Assembly (NCBI GenBank): GCA_030490835.1
Contig: CM059973.1
Coordinates: 85,761,221-85,825,220, forward strand
DNA length: 64,000 bases
DNA from: Annona cherimola
Lineage: Eukaryota > Streptophyta > Magnoliopsida > Magnoliales > Annonaceae
Direction: 5' to 3'
Position numbers and translations under genes: made by a program. Under the pieces are notes generated by a model, which had not been told where the DNA came from, ran no database searches, and saw nothing but the letters and a program-made list of their open reading frames with translations. Position 1 is the stretch's first letter; each line of letters starts with the position of its first letter. Below are positions 10,401-19,320 of the stretch, piece after piece.

Positions 10401-12645
10401 AACTAGGGTAGCAAAATTGCCTTAAGGAAAGTGACGTTGTAACACGCCTGAAGTGAAACTTGGTTCTATTTTCACTTCCCCACTTTCCTTAATTTTCTCT
10501 CCTTTTATATTTTGCCCCAACACTTAATAACTAAATAGAACAAAGAACAGCAAATTAACTGCTTTACTTACCAGAGGTGAGTTGCAGCAAATCAGAATCT
10601 TTCGAAGCTATTGATTGATATGCTATGAATTCCTTTTCAATATTTTGAACATGATCTTTTAACACATAAGGTGATAGCTGCTTCTTGTGTAGAGCCTGAT
10701 CCTGAAATAAGATGCACAAAAGCTTCTCAGTCACCAGCAATGCAGAATGCATATGTAGAGAGATATGGCTACATAGACATATTTAGGACATGCATAGTGC
10801 TTGATTCAATCAATAAATGAATGTGGGACTCACTCAGTTGTCAATAGCTATTCTCTGTGCTAGAAGACCCAACCACATTCTGGCATATTTGAGGTCAGTT
10901 GTGTCGAAAAGCTTCAAATCTGGAGTGGCATGGGGTCTTTGGAAACCATATGAAGTGTTGTAGAATGGGTTAGAAGAGAATGGAAGTCCTAGAGGTGAAT
11001 GGAGTCCTTTAGAGTTAGTCTGAGAACAAAGAGACATATAAAGACCTTTAGATGATTATGCTTCTTTTGAGATGTGTCTGGAATAGGAAGAGTATGGAGT
11101 ATTATGATTGTCTGAAAAGGTTCTATGCAAGTACTGAGTGCTGAATGAATGACAGTTGGAACAAAATCATTCACCTATCTGGTTCCAGAAGATTTCTGTG
11201 TCAACAGTAAGGAGTTATGAGTCATTTATAAGCGAAAAGCAGGGAATTAAAGAAAGGCTTGTAATCGTAGTTTACAAAAAGAGTTACCATTCCTTGTTTG
11301 GTTCTCTTAATCCCTGCTGTGCATGTGGTTCATCATGTTAAGGTCTGCAATTTTAGAAAAATCTCCTACCGTCTTGCAGAGAAAAATGTTTACCTCGTCA
11401 GCTCATCCATCAAAATATAGTTTCCATACTTGTTATCAAATCTGGATATTTCATTGTTAAAGGTGAGACTGATCTAAAATTGTGCATGGCTCTAGAATAT
11501 TTCAAGCTCATATTTCAACCATGTAGTAAGTCACAATATTCAGCTTCAGCAATTAGCTTGTATAGCAATAGGTTGCAATTTAACCTTCGATATGTAAGCC
11601 CTTGCTTCTGATAATGCTCTCCTCAGAGCTAGTGTAGCATCAGATTGGTAATCTGAAAAGACAAATAGCAGAAAAAAAATAAAAGGGTTATTAAACTGTT
11701 ATGGGCCATTACAATCTCAAGAATGGTCACCATGAAAAATTGTTGGCTGTTATGAAGACCATTACCGCAAATCCAACATCTTCCTTATATGCACCAGAAA
11801 AGAGCAATTCTCTATGTACTGACCTTACTGTTACCAAATGTTTAGGACTGCTTGTGCCTCATCGATAATGTGTTGGAATGTCTATTTGATGTCTTAAAGA
11901 TTGTCCGCAAGTACTGTAGATATCATGACGGGGAATGTAATTGGATATTAATGCATTTTTACGGTCCCCAACTCATTTCATGACCATCTGTACTGCAATA
12001 GGCAGCCAAAAATCACAAAATCTTAACCTTCATCTCATCTATGGTGAACCAAGTATTAAGATCAAGTGTGTTCACCATGGGATTTGCAGCTAAATCCCAT
12101 TCTTCACTATATGAAAGTCTATTTTGTTCAGATGATGGAATACTACATGGTTAAGATTGAACACTGACCAGTAAGTTCAGATTGGATTGATTTAATCATG
12201 CTGGCTCCTCCTAACCTAAGCATCTGTCGGGTCTTTTGTGCGCCTCCTTGTTATATGGTCTTTCTGGGAAACAATAGGGTGGATAACCGGATACCAAACA
12301 TGAAGGAGTGACACGGAAGGGCGGTAAATATCCACAGACCCTTTTTCTCCATCCTCATTCAAATTCCCAGAACAGCATTAACCAGATCAACAGACCCAAC
12401 TGTTCAAAAGCTAAGCATCCAAAAAGAAGAAATATATAGGTATACAACTAGCCAGAAAGTTAGAGCACCAAACCTTGGCGGTTGGCAAGCACTCGTTCTT
12501 CCACTGCCAGGACGAGGCTTTGGATCTTGGACTGAAGATTATATATCTGCGTCATGTTACGAATGAGAGAATCAATTCCGCAAGTGGAAGGGGAGTCGTA
12601 AAGAAACTGTTTGTCGTGGTCCTGGTTCACATGGATCTGCACCAT
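1485..12645 (-). CDS. CFAP298/C21orf59-like protein, six exons, one intron carrying a Copia element
   Basis: Predicted exons on the minus strand: 12645-12474, 11652-11585, 10701-10572, 1839-1733, 1655-1608 and 1532-1485. All have GT/AG borders and phases that join without a break, giving about 190 aa. The N-terminus (starting [17 protein letters not shown]) and the block [20 protein letters not shown] followed by KNEKTK match the animal/protist CFAP298 family (human C21orf59), which assists dynein-arm assembly in cilia. A central stretch of roughly 60-70 residues present in the human protein is missing. In a plant without cilia the role is unknown. The intron between exons 3 and 4 is 8.7 kb because of the retroelement at 3789-10522, which ends 49 bp past the splice donor. 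The last 16-codon exon is the weakest call. Family by recall of the human protein; splicing inferred from sequence only. Confidence 0.72.
2606..2770 (-). pseudogene. Ty3/gypsy reverse transcriptase fragment
   Basis: The minus-strand frame contains [20 protein letters not shown] followed shortly by [17 protein letters not shown]. This is the hallmark stretch linking RT and RNase H in Ty3/gypsy polyproteins (usual form: FYRRFI..FS.I..P.T..., W....E.AF..LK..L). Only about 45 codons remain and the frame stops soon after. It sits in the long intron of the CFAP298-like gene, upstream of the Copia insertion, so the intron had already taken in older retroelement debris. Confidence 0.6.
3260..3466. 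mobile_element. Palindromic Mutator-type MITE, 207 bp, 9-bp TSD
   Basis: The ends are inverted repeats: GGGAACTGATTCAATGCAC at the left and its complement at the right. The flanks carry a perfect 9-bp direct repeat TTGAAAAAG (3251-3259 and 3467-3475). A 9-bp duplication is typical of Mutator-like elements. The core is AT-rich and shared with the elements at 18923, 27175 and others in this window. No coding capacity. Confidence 0.85.
3789..4547 (-). repeat. LTR of the Copia element, inverted copy
   Basis: A 759-bp LTR read on the minus strand, starting TGTTGGGATTTTC and ending GCCCCAACA. It is followed (minus-strand upstream, 4548-4560) by the polypurine tract GCGGGGGAA, exactly as the right-hand LTR is preceded by its own. 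The U3 part contains a tRNA-like stretch with box A/B resemblance (4430-4490), matched in the other LTR. Confidence 0.9.
5096..5241 (+). repeat. Truncated 5' LTR, last 146 bp only
   Basis: Starts CAACTGCAAAATTACCC and ends near GCCCCACCA. It corresponds to the last ~147 bp of the right LTR (10376-10522), in the same orientation. It abuts the inverted arm with no filler. Its sequence (TAGCAAATAGGG) is closer to the left inverted LTR than to the right LTR (CAGCAACTAGGG). The normal tRNA-iMet primer site is not seen after it. Confidence 0.85.
5293..9242 (+). pseudogene. Copia gag-pol, degenerate
   Basis: Domains in order: gag (UBN2-type, 5293-6040), a CCHC zinc knuckle, protease with DSGATRH (near 6220), GAG-pre-integrase [10 protein letters not shown] (6600), integrase core with DRGGEY and a TAERKNRT block, reverse transcriptase with YVDDM (8280), and RNase H with a DPLTKGL end block. 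Breaks: TAA at 5443-5445; a frameshift at the A-run 6052-6059 that splits the zinc knuckle; frameshifts near 6740, 7230 and 7970; TGA at 7639 and 8754. An in-frame deletion near 8570 removes the conserved segment before [10 protein letters not shown]. This copy cannot make a working polyprotein. Confidence 0.9.
9754..9763 (+). other. Polypurine tract of the right LTR
   Basis: AGCGGGGGAA lies directly before the LTR start TGTTGAG at 9764. This is the usual plus-strand primer site; the tract contains one C. Its mirror copy sits at 4548-4557 in the inverted arm. Confidence 0.75.
9764..10522 (+). repeat. Right (3') LTR of the Copia element
   Basis: A 759-bp LTR beginning TGTTGAGATTTTC and ending GCCCCAACA. 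A TATA motif (CTATATATATGGG, near 10096) predicts transcription starting around 10130. A tRNA-like stretch (GTGGTCAGAGACATGGG, then GGTTCGATTG) lies at about 9836-9881, in U3. Confidence 0.9.
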
Positions 12646-13603
12646 TCTTTTGCCGTTTTTGCTGCGGAGAATGATTCACTACGAATCTCTACTCTGGGTT
12701 GGCTGTAGCTCCGGCTGTCAAAGACTCAAACTCGAGGCCTGCCTGCAATGGCTCCGAGGCAAGGCATACCCACTTCTTTCGATCATAAAAATAGATAGAT
12801 AAACGGCAAAAGGTGAATGGCCAAAAAAAAAAAAAAGCTATTTAATTTTTCTTCAAAAATACCATATAGTGTTTCTAAAAATATATTTTTTTATTGTTGT
12901 TTCTAAACATCTATTTGGTCTACATATTGATCATCAAAATCTTATTTAGTTATGATTAACTTGGTTGATTTATATGGGAAACTGATGTTATTATGAAGGG
13001 TTGAAGAACTCGACGAAAATGCTGTACAAGAAACGTCACCCTTCTAAAAGCACCAGGAATAAGGTCCCCGCTTCCAAAAAAACCAAACTGTTCATGTAAA
13101 AATTCAATCCAACTCTGTGCTACATTATGGTCGTGAAATAAATTATGAAAACTACCATTTAGAACAAACATGGCGAATTATTAGAGGATTTTTGAGATCT
13201 ATACAGAGATGAACCATTTATAAGGCCAGATTCCATGCCCTTGGTGATCAGTTATTCACCTTTATGCTCCACAAATGGAGCTCTAGTTCAATGCACTCAG
13301 GTGTACTTCAGTCTTTTTTAAAAAAAAAAATTTACACAACTATTAATCTAAGTATATTTAATATGTGTATAAATTTTTATCATTTTTATAGATTTTTAGA
13401 TTTTTTTTTAATTTTTAAAATCAATGGCATTGATTTTAAAAAATCCGAAAAAAATATCAAAAAATTTTCAAAAATGATAAAAATTTATACACATATTAAA
13501 TACACTTAAATTAACATTTTCATGAAATTTTTTTTTAAAAAAATTATAAAAAAAAAGGTAAAGTACACAAAAGCCCTATACATGTACATTCCAAACGATA
13601 TAT
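12646..13603. repeat. Upstream region of the CFAP298-like gene with a decayed palindromic MITE
   Basis: The GC-rich part up to about 12800 is probably promoter and 5' flank of the minus-strand gene. From about 13282 (TTCAATGCACTCAGGTGTAC) to about 13575 (GTAAAGTACAC) the AT-rich core of the palindromic Mutator-type family is present, including the mirrored blocks around 13420-13440. Clean terminal repeats and a target duplication are not visible. Confidence 0.5.
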
Positions 13604-13893
13604 AGGGTGAGTTTGAGAATGAATAAAACTTTTAGTAAAAAATTTTGGATAGTAAAAGTTGTCAGATGATGTGATATGATAGAGGTAATAATGATAAGTA
13701 AAAAGGATAAAGTTAAAATAGATAAGTTAGTTGTGTAGGTATTTATGTAGAAATGAATGAAAAATAAGATAGTTGTATAGAAAAATGTGAAAAAATAATT
13801 AAAAAATATAATAGTTGTGGAGAGTGAAAAGTTTTAAATTGAAAAGTTTTAACTTGATATTTTTTAACCATTGCCAAACACACCTATAGTTAG
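13604..13893 (-). mobile_element. Tourist/Harbinger-like MITE, minus orientation
   Basis: The termini resemble GGGTGAGTTTG and CCAAACACACCT, and the body is the reverse complement of the well-preserved copies at 14045 and 53160 (shared stretch AATTAAAAAATA and TTAGTTGTGTAGG). Ends are diverged, so the boundaries are approximate. Confidence 0.65.
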
Positions 13894-14044
13894 TCCAATT
13901 ACGTAAGTTTGCCGCATGAGACCAAAACAATCTGATTTCATAAGCCACCATTTGATGGCCGGGTCCAATTTTATTGCCTCTGGAGTAACAAATTCATGGA
14001 TTGGTACGTTGGTTTCGGTCCGTTGATCCAATGTTTTCTCATAA

Positions 14045-14337
14045 GGGTGCGTTTGTTTAGGGTAAAAAAAAGTGTCAATTAAAACTTTTCAATCTAAAAC
14101 TTTTCAATCTCCATAATTATTCTATTTTTTAATTATTTTTTCACATTTTTCTATACAAACTACCCTACTTTTCAATCATTTCTACACAACTACCCATACA
14201 ACTAACCTATCTATTTTAACTTTATTCTCTTTACTACTCATCATTACTCATATTATATCACATTACTTTCTATTGATTTGACAACTTTTACTCTAAAAAA
14301 TTTTCATTAAAAGTTTTACCTCCAACCAAACACACCC
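14045..14337 (+). mobile_element. Tourist/Harbinger-like MITE, 293 bp, TAA TSD
   Basis: Terminal repeats GGGTGCGTTTG and CAAACACACCC are flanked by TAA at 14042-14044 and 14338-14340. A tandem duplicate of the flanking host DNA (14432 onward) lacks the insert and so gives the empty site. About 95% identical by eye to the copy at 53160-53450. Confidence 0.88.
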
Positions 14338-14340
14338 TAA

Positions 14341-14520
14341 ATTGAAACAAATGCCTCAAAACTCATACAGAAACACAGAAGAAAAAGGCATCGCATTTCA
14401 TGTCTAATCATTAAAGCAGCAAGACCAACGTCTTCTCATAAAATGAAACAAATGCCTCAAACTCATGCAGAAACACAAGAAAAAGGCATCGCATTCCATG
14501 TCTAATCATTAAAGCAGCAA
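14341..14520. repeat. Tandem duplication of host sequence, about 100-bp unit
   Basis: ACAAATGCCTCAAAACTCAT at 14347 recurs, slightly changed, at 14449, with the following ~75 bp (GGCATCGCATTTCATGTC and so on) also repeated. The second unit is preceded by CTCATAAAATGAAAC, the unoccupied form of the MITE target site. Confidence 0.8.
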
Positions 14521-15482
14521 ATTCCATCAGTAGTGTCCACAGTACAACCATTTTGCAGCATCTATTGAATCTTAATGAAGGAAAATTACAAGGACTCCTT
14601 TTGACTTTCTCCCACTTCCCAAATAACCTCCTCCTCTCATTAGAACTCACAAGCTGAGTTACTAGCATCTTCAGTCAATTCTTTCAATCAATCCTAGGTT
14701 AACTGCAATTTTGAAAAAGAAAATGAAACTTGTCAAACAGTCTGATTTTGCCGACTGCTTCTGCATTCAACTTGCATACATGAAGCTGTTCATTGGAACT
14801 TCAAAATCACAGCAAACCTTCAAAAAGATACTTCGGAAAAACCACAATTCCCATCTGTAATAGCTTTGCCTGTGAATTACAGATTTCTGAGTAACATAGC
14901 CATGTGAAGGAGAACCAAACCTCAGAAGTGAGTGTTGCCTGTACTTCTGAATACCTGCAACCCACGCATTTGAAATGGTAATATGCTTCAAGCAATCACC
15001 GGTTAAATGAAAAACCAAAAGACAGTCCAAATATCAGATAACCAACTAGATTGAAATTAATTGTACAAGTAAAAACAATAGAGAACTACTTCAGATCAAA
15101 TGATTTGAATGTACGGCGGAACAGTGTTATGAAACAAGTTCGAAAAGGCCACATTTCACGCACTGATGCCTTTTACCTACAAGTTACTTTCCTTTCCACT
15201 CAAAATCATCTGTCTCCTACAGAAACTCAGCACTATACCTCACTGTGGGCTCAAACATATCCAAAGCATTGAATTCCAACATTTTAGATGTTCAACATTC
15301 ATACTAGAATGGCACATTGATCAAGTCCCAAACAACTCCAATTATGAAAGTTAAACATTGCAACAAGCCAACAACAACTGATAACAAACATAGCTCCTAG
15401 TTGTGATTTCATAAGTACTAATCCACTAGAAAATTCGCAGCGGGGGTGAAGAAGCTAGAATACCACATGAGGATCCTATGAT

Positions 15483-15623
15483 TTAATGCTTACATTTTGA
15501 ACTCCCTCCAAGGGCAATCTGCAATTTCTGCTCCGCATTCCCTTCCTTCAATGGATTTAGGTCTCTGATTTGAGCCTTCCAAGACCTCAACTCTTTGGCA
15601 GCTGGACTCTGAACTCCATTGGT
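15483..15623 (-). other. Possible terminal exon, family unknown
   Basis: An acceptor TTCTTTTCTTGG...TTGCTTAG ends at 15624. It is followed by 46 open codons (TNGVQSPAAKELRSWKAQIR, then DLNPLKEG and so on) ending in TAA at 15483-15485. The amino acid composition looks coding. I cannot name a family, and upstream exons are not evident before the FAR1-like pseudogene. It may be a fragment of a disrupted gene. Confidence 0.3.
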
Positions 15624-15662
15624 CTAAGCAAGACCAGACCAAGAAAAGAATCCACAGTTTTG

Positions 15663-16440
15663 AGTATCATCCTGCGTAGAAATTCATGTAAATTATGTAT
15701 CTTATAATACAAATGAACAAGAACATATGGGGAATGATTAAAAACAAACATTTGCACGAATGGGGTTTATATAAATGGTTTTTTTTTAAATTCCCCATTA
15801 GAATATTAATATTTAAACCATTCATAGTATTGGATAATGATTCAATACACATGTACCAAGCCCCAGTACATATTTTTCAGCCCCCCTTTTTTTCTTTTTA
15901 TTTTTATGTGGGGCCACAAGTAAATCTTTTATATATACAAAAAAAATAACATTTTAAAAAACTATTATTTTTTAAATTATAAAAATACATAACAAAAATC
16001 CAAAAAATAATAAATTTTGGTATCTAAACTAAATATTTGTGGGTCCACATACAAACGAAAAGAAAAACAAAAAAAAAAAGCTCAAAACATCTATATGCAT
16101 TGATGCTCAGTACATATGTATATATTGAAGCATTATCATATAATATCTGTCCATATATTTAGTCATGATGCTAAAAGTCAAATACTTTGAGAATTTTGAT
16201 ACACTATAGATTTATTTTCGAATTTAACAGTTTCATATTAAACCTCAAATGATGTTAAATATTTACAACATACAAGTTTCTAATCAAAGTGATTTTTGGA
16301 GTCACAAATAAAAACATAGTATTTTATATTTTAAATAGTTTAGATGTTAAAAGAATTAAAAATGTAAAAAGCAAGCATTTGTAGAAACGTTTGTTTTTAA
16401 TCATTCCCCAAACATATAAATCAAGAATCCAAGAAATGTA
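15663..16440. other. AT-rich spacer with a faint inverted repeat
   Basis: No gene seen. The stretch 15845-16120 has mirrored ends (CCAGTACATATTTTTCAG and the later CTCAGTACATATG) around an A/T core, suggesting an old MITE without a clear target duplication. The rest is unassigned AT-rich DNA. Confidence 0.4.
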
Positions 16441-16449
16441 CAACTCAGA

Positions 16450-18682
16450 AAGTATCCAAAACACCCAAGAAAATGGCATACAGATTGGAGGTATATGGAG
16501 TGTTTAGGCCAGCGTCCTCCCCGCATAAACTTAATATCTCTTGACATGATCTTGAGCCATACTGTTTGGAGAGGATGTCATTTACATTAATCTGGAAGAA
16601 CAAGCATCCAAAAACGTGAGAATCAACCCACGACTGTAAAATAAGACATGAATCAAATTTACAGCATAATCATAGAATACTAAGCAATAGTCTCATTTGT
16701 ACCTGTTTGCGCATTACCCATTTCTATATTGAAATAAATTTCTTTTTTCATAGGACAATTTCTCTTATCATGGCCAATCACAACTTTGTTGCAACCACGA
16801 CATAGTCTGCCCCCCTGACCTCGCACAACCATCCCCGCTGATGACTTGAACCTCTTATTTGCTCTGTCATTCATTTTCGAAACATATCCGTCATGTATCA
16901 GGTTGGCCCGAGTTTCTTGTGAGGCAAGGTTGCCGCTAGCCACTCCTTCAGGTTCCTCATAATTCTTGACTCCTCGAATTTCATTGCTTTGTTGAGATGT
17001 AAAGTGATCACTACCAAATCCATATTCTGTACCTGGCAACCCTTTTTCAGCAGTGATGCTGACATTGAGATCTTTCAAACAATTTTCTTTATATGCCTGT
17101 AATTCCGCAGCCAGCTTTTCCAGCCTATTAACTACAATATGATAAACATCTAGGCCGCCTGTGGCTTCATTGATAATAAAAGACCACTTCTGTAACAACA
17201 TGCGACGGCGGTGCTAATGCTGAATTTACAAAATTGGTTGTGGATGAGCCTACAACCATACGCAAATTTTCTTTTGGTTTTTGAGTCCACCGCTTCAATA
17301 CATGCATTTTAGGCATATTGATCACACCTCGCAAATGAAACACAGCAATGATGTGTCTGCAAATGATCCCACAAAAGTCATAATGTCGGCAAGAACAGGT
17401 AGCAAAACACTTTTCGTTGTCCCAAATAACTGTCCTCTTCTGAATCCCATGGCCACTCCCATGTTTCGATACAATATATTTGTAACAATTCTCCTCAGAT
17501 TGTTCTAAGGCAGGAATATAATTCTGACTCTTATCCAACTCATCTTGAAATTCAGAAAATATCTCTCTAGTATATAAGTTAGACATTTCAAACTCAATAT
17601 TATGAAGTGTCTTCAATGTAGGTGTCCGGTGTGTCCCATATGCAGCCTTTTGATCGGCTCTTGATTCATCACCCCACCTTTCAAGACAAACCCAATCATA
17701 AGCTTTAGCAAGCTCAACCAGAGTTTTTTTATGGCCTTCAAAACCATCAAAAATTGAAGTAATACTTTCACATTTGATGGTGAAAGTTATTCCAGCTAGA
17801 AAAATGCTTCTAGTATAAGCAGGCACCCACATATGCCGAATACGGTACAATTGTTGTAACCATCTATTATCTTTCAATCCATAATCCTCAAGCATTTCAG
17901 ACCAATTTTTTTCGAAATCATTTTATCTCCTTTGAATTCTCAATGCAAGTCCACCAAATAACTTCAAATCCTGGGGAATCTGCGATATACATCATCCAAC
18001 ATTTCAGGAATTTTTTTCTGTACGTGCCACATACACACCACATGATGTGACTGTGGAAAGACAGAAGCAACTGCCCTTGAAATCGCTGGGTCTAGGGTTA
18101 GTCACAACAGTTTTTGGAGCTATGCCCAGCATCGCATCGAGGAAATGTCATGAACAACCATTTAAAGTCATCCACAGTTTCGCTGAACAGAATCCCAGCA
18201 CCAAACAATACAAACTGCTTATGGTGATTTACACCCATAAACAGTCCAAATGGCAAATCGCACTCATCAGTCTTATCCATCATATCAAAGTATACGACAT
18301 CATTGAACGCTTGGTAGTTATATTTGGAAAGCCTATCTGCCCAAAAACATGAAGTCAGATGAATCTGGTCATCCACTTGTATTTCGTAACTGAACATTGA
18401 ATGCTTCTCATACTCGCTTTGAAGTATGCTAACAGAGCATCTACACCGCCACCATATTTTTCCTGACATCTCTTTCTAACTCTAATACGTTCATCGACTT
18501 CAGAATAACAGGGACAACCTCGCCTACCCGTTTCATTTGCCATGAATTCTAAAGTCAGCAGCCCCTAAAATCCTGAAAACCGGAAAGATACCTGACCCGT
18601 CTGACTTTTCTGATCTGCGACCTTCGCCGTCAAATGTCGGAAGAGTCGCCAAAAACCCTAGCAGTGGGGGCAGGGAGAGAAG
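16450..18682 (-). pseudogene. FAR1/FRS-like pseudogene, copy 1
   Basis: Minus-strand frames at 18543-18098, 17895-17167 and 17201-16680 together give a FAR1-related (Mutator-transposase-derived) protein. They cover the linker (RKRCQEKYGGGVDALLAYF), the MULE domain (FGLFMGVNHHKQFVLFGAGI), the SWIM zinc finger (CFATCSCRHYDFCGIICRHI) and a CCHC-like tail (CRGCNKVVIGHDKRNC). The N-terminal FAR1 DNA-binding domain is missing. Frames are broken between 18098 and 17895 and near 17190. In intact plant genes this family acts as a transcription regulator in light signalling. A second copy lies at 24057-26266. Confidence 0.8.
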
Positions 18683-18708
18683 ATCGAAGACGAGGGAGAG
18701 AAATGAGT

Positions 18709-18710
<2 letters not shown>

Positions 18711-18739
<29 letters not shown>
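18711..18739. repeat. Poly(T) tract
   Basis: About 28 consecutive T on the plus strand, next to the 5' side of FAR1-like copy 1 and absent from the matching position of copy 2. Confidence 0.9.
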
Positions 18740-18744
<5 letters not shown>

Positions 18745-18922
18745 TTCTGATGAGAGATGACAGACGAGATACCAAAAGACACGGGAGGCGAAAAAGAAAA
18801 CGGATACCGCCATTTTATTATTATTTTTCATCTATGGAGTCTTTGCACCGAGCGGAAATGAGTGTTTGATTTATTAAAAATAATAGTGTGAAATATTGCG
18901 CAGAAGCACCCTGTGCAACCAC

Positions 18923-19310
18923 GGACCGTGGTTCAATGCACCCGGGTGCATTGAACCTCAATGCACCTGGGTGTACTTCACCCATTTTTTTTTATTTTTT
19001 TTTGAAAATTTTTTTACAAGAATGTTAATATAAGTGTATTTAACATGTGTATAAATTTTTATAATTTTTGGAGATTTTTAGATATTTTTTTTTGAATTTT
19101 TTAAAATCAGTGGCATTTTTAGTAATTTAAAATTACTAATAATGTCACTGATTTTAAAAAAATCCGAAAAAATATCTAAAAATATTTAAAAATAGTAAAA
19201 ATTTATACACATGTTAAATAGACTTATATTAGAATTTTCATAAAAAAAAGTTTCAAAAAAAATAAAAAAAAAATGGGTGAAGTACACCCGGGTGCATTAA
19301 ACCACGGTCC
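18923..19310. mobile_element. Palindromic Mutator-type MITE, 388 bp, 10-bp TSD
   Basis: The ends are GGACCGTGGTTCAATGCACC and a near-complement at the right, with a perfect 10-bp repeat GTGCAACCAC at 18913-18922 and 19311-19320. The left arm carries a doubled hairpin (CAATGCACCCGGGTGCATTG). The inner arms are mirrored around 19110-19150, so the whole element folds back on itself. Confidence 0.88.
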
Positions 19311-19320
19311 GTGCAACCAC

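Larger units (their letters stand above)
3789..10522 (+). mobile_element. Copia LTR retrotransposon with inverted LTRs, 5-bp TSD
   Basis: The element is bounded by TGTTGGGGC at the left and GCCCCAACA at the right, with a 5-bp duplication CTTAA at 3784-3788 and 10523-10527. The left LTR (3789-4547) and right LTR (9764-10522) are both 759 bp but lie in opposite orientation. The inverted homology extends past the LTR into the 3' internal region, so 3789-5095 pairs with 9216-10522 (1307 bp each). At 5096-5241 a 146-bp piece of an LTR end follows in direct orientation, where a 5' LTR should be. No tRNA primer-binding site follows it. The gag-pol remnant lies between. Both integrated ends are U5 ends, which is not the product of normal reverse transcription. 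Confidence 0.9.

Noticed and set aside
14411..15030. Minus-strand frames of 85-87 codons
   Set aside because: No motif and no consistent splice partners; the first overlaps the tandem duplication.
19111..19160. CRISPR-like or other array
   Set aside because: The mirrored repeats are the two arms of one fold-back MITE, not a spaced direct-repeat array.
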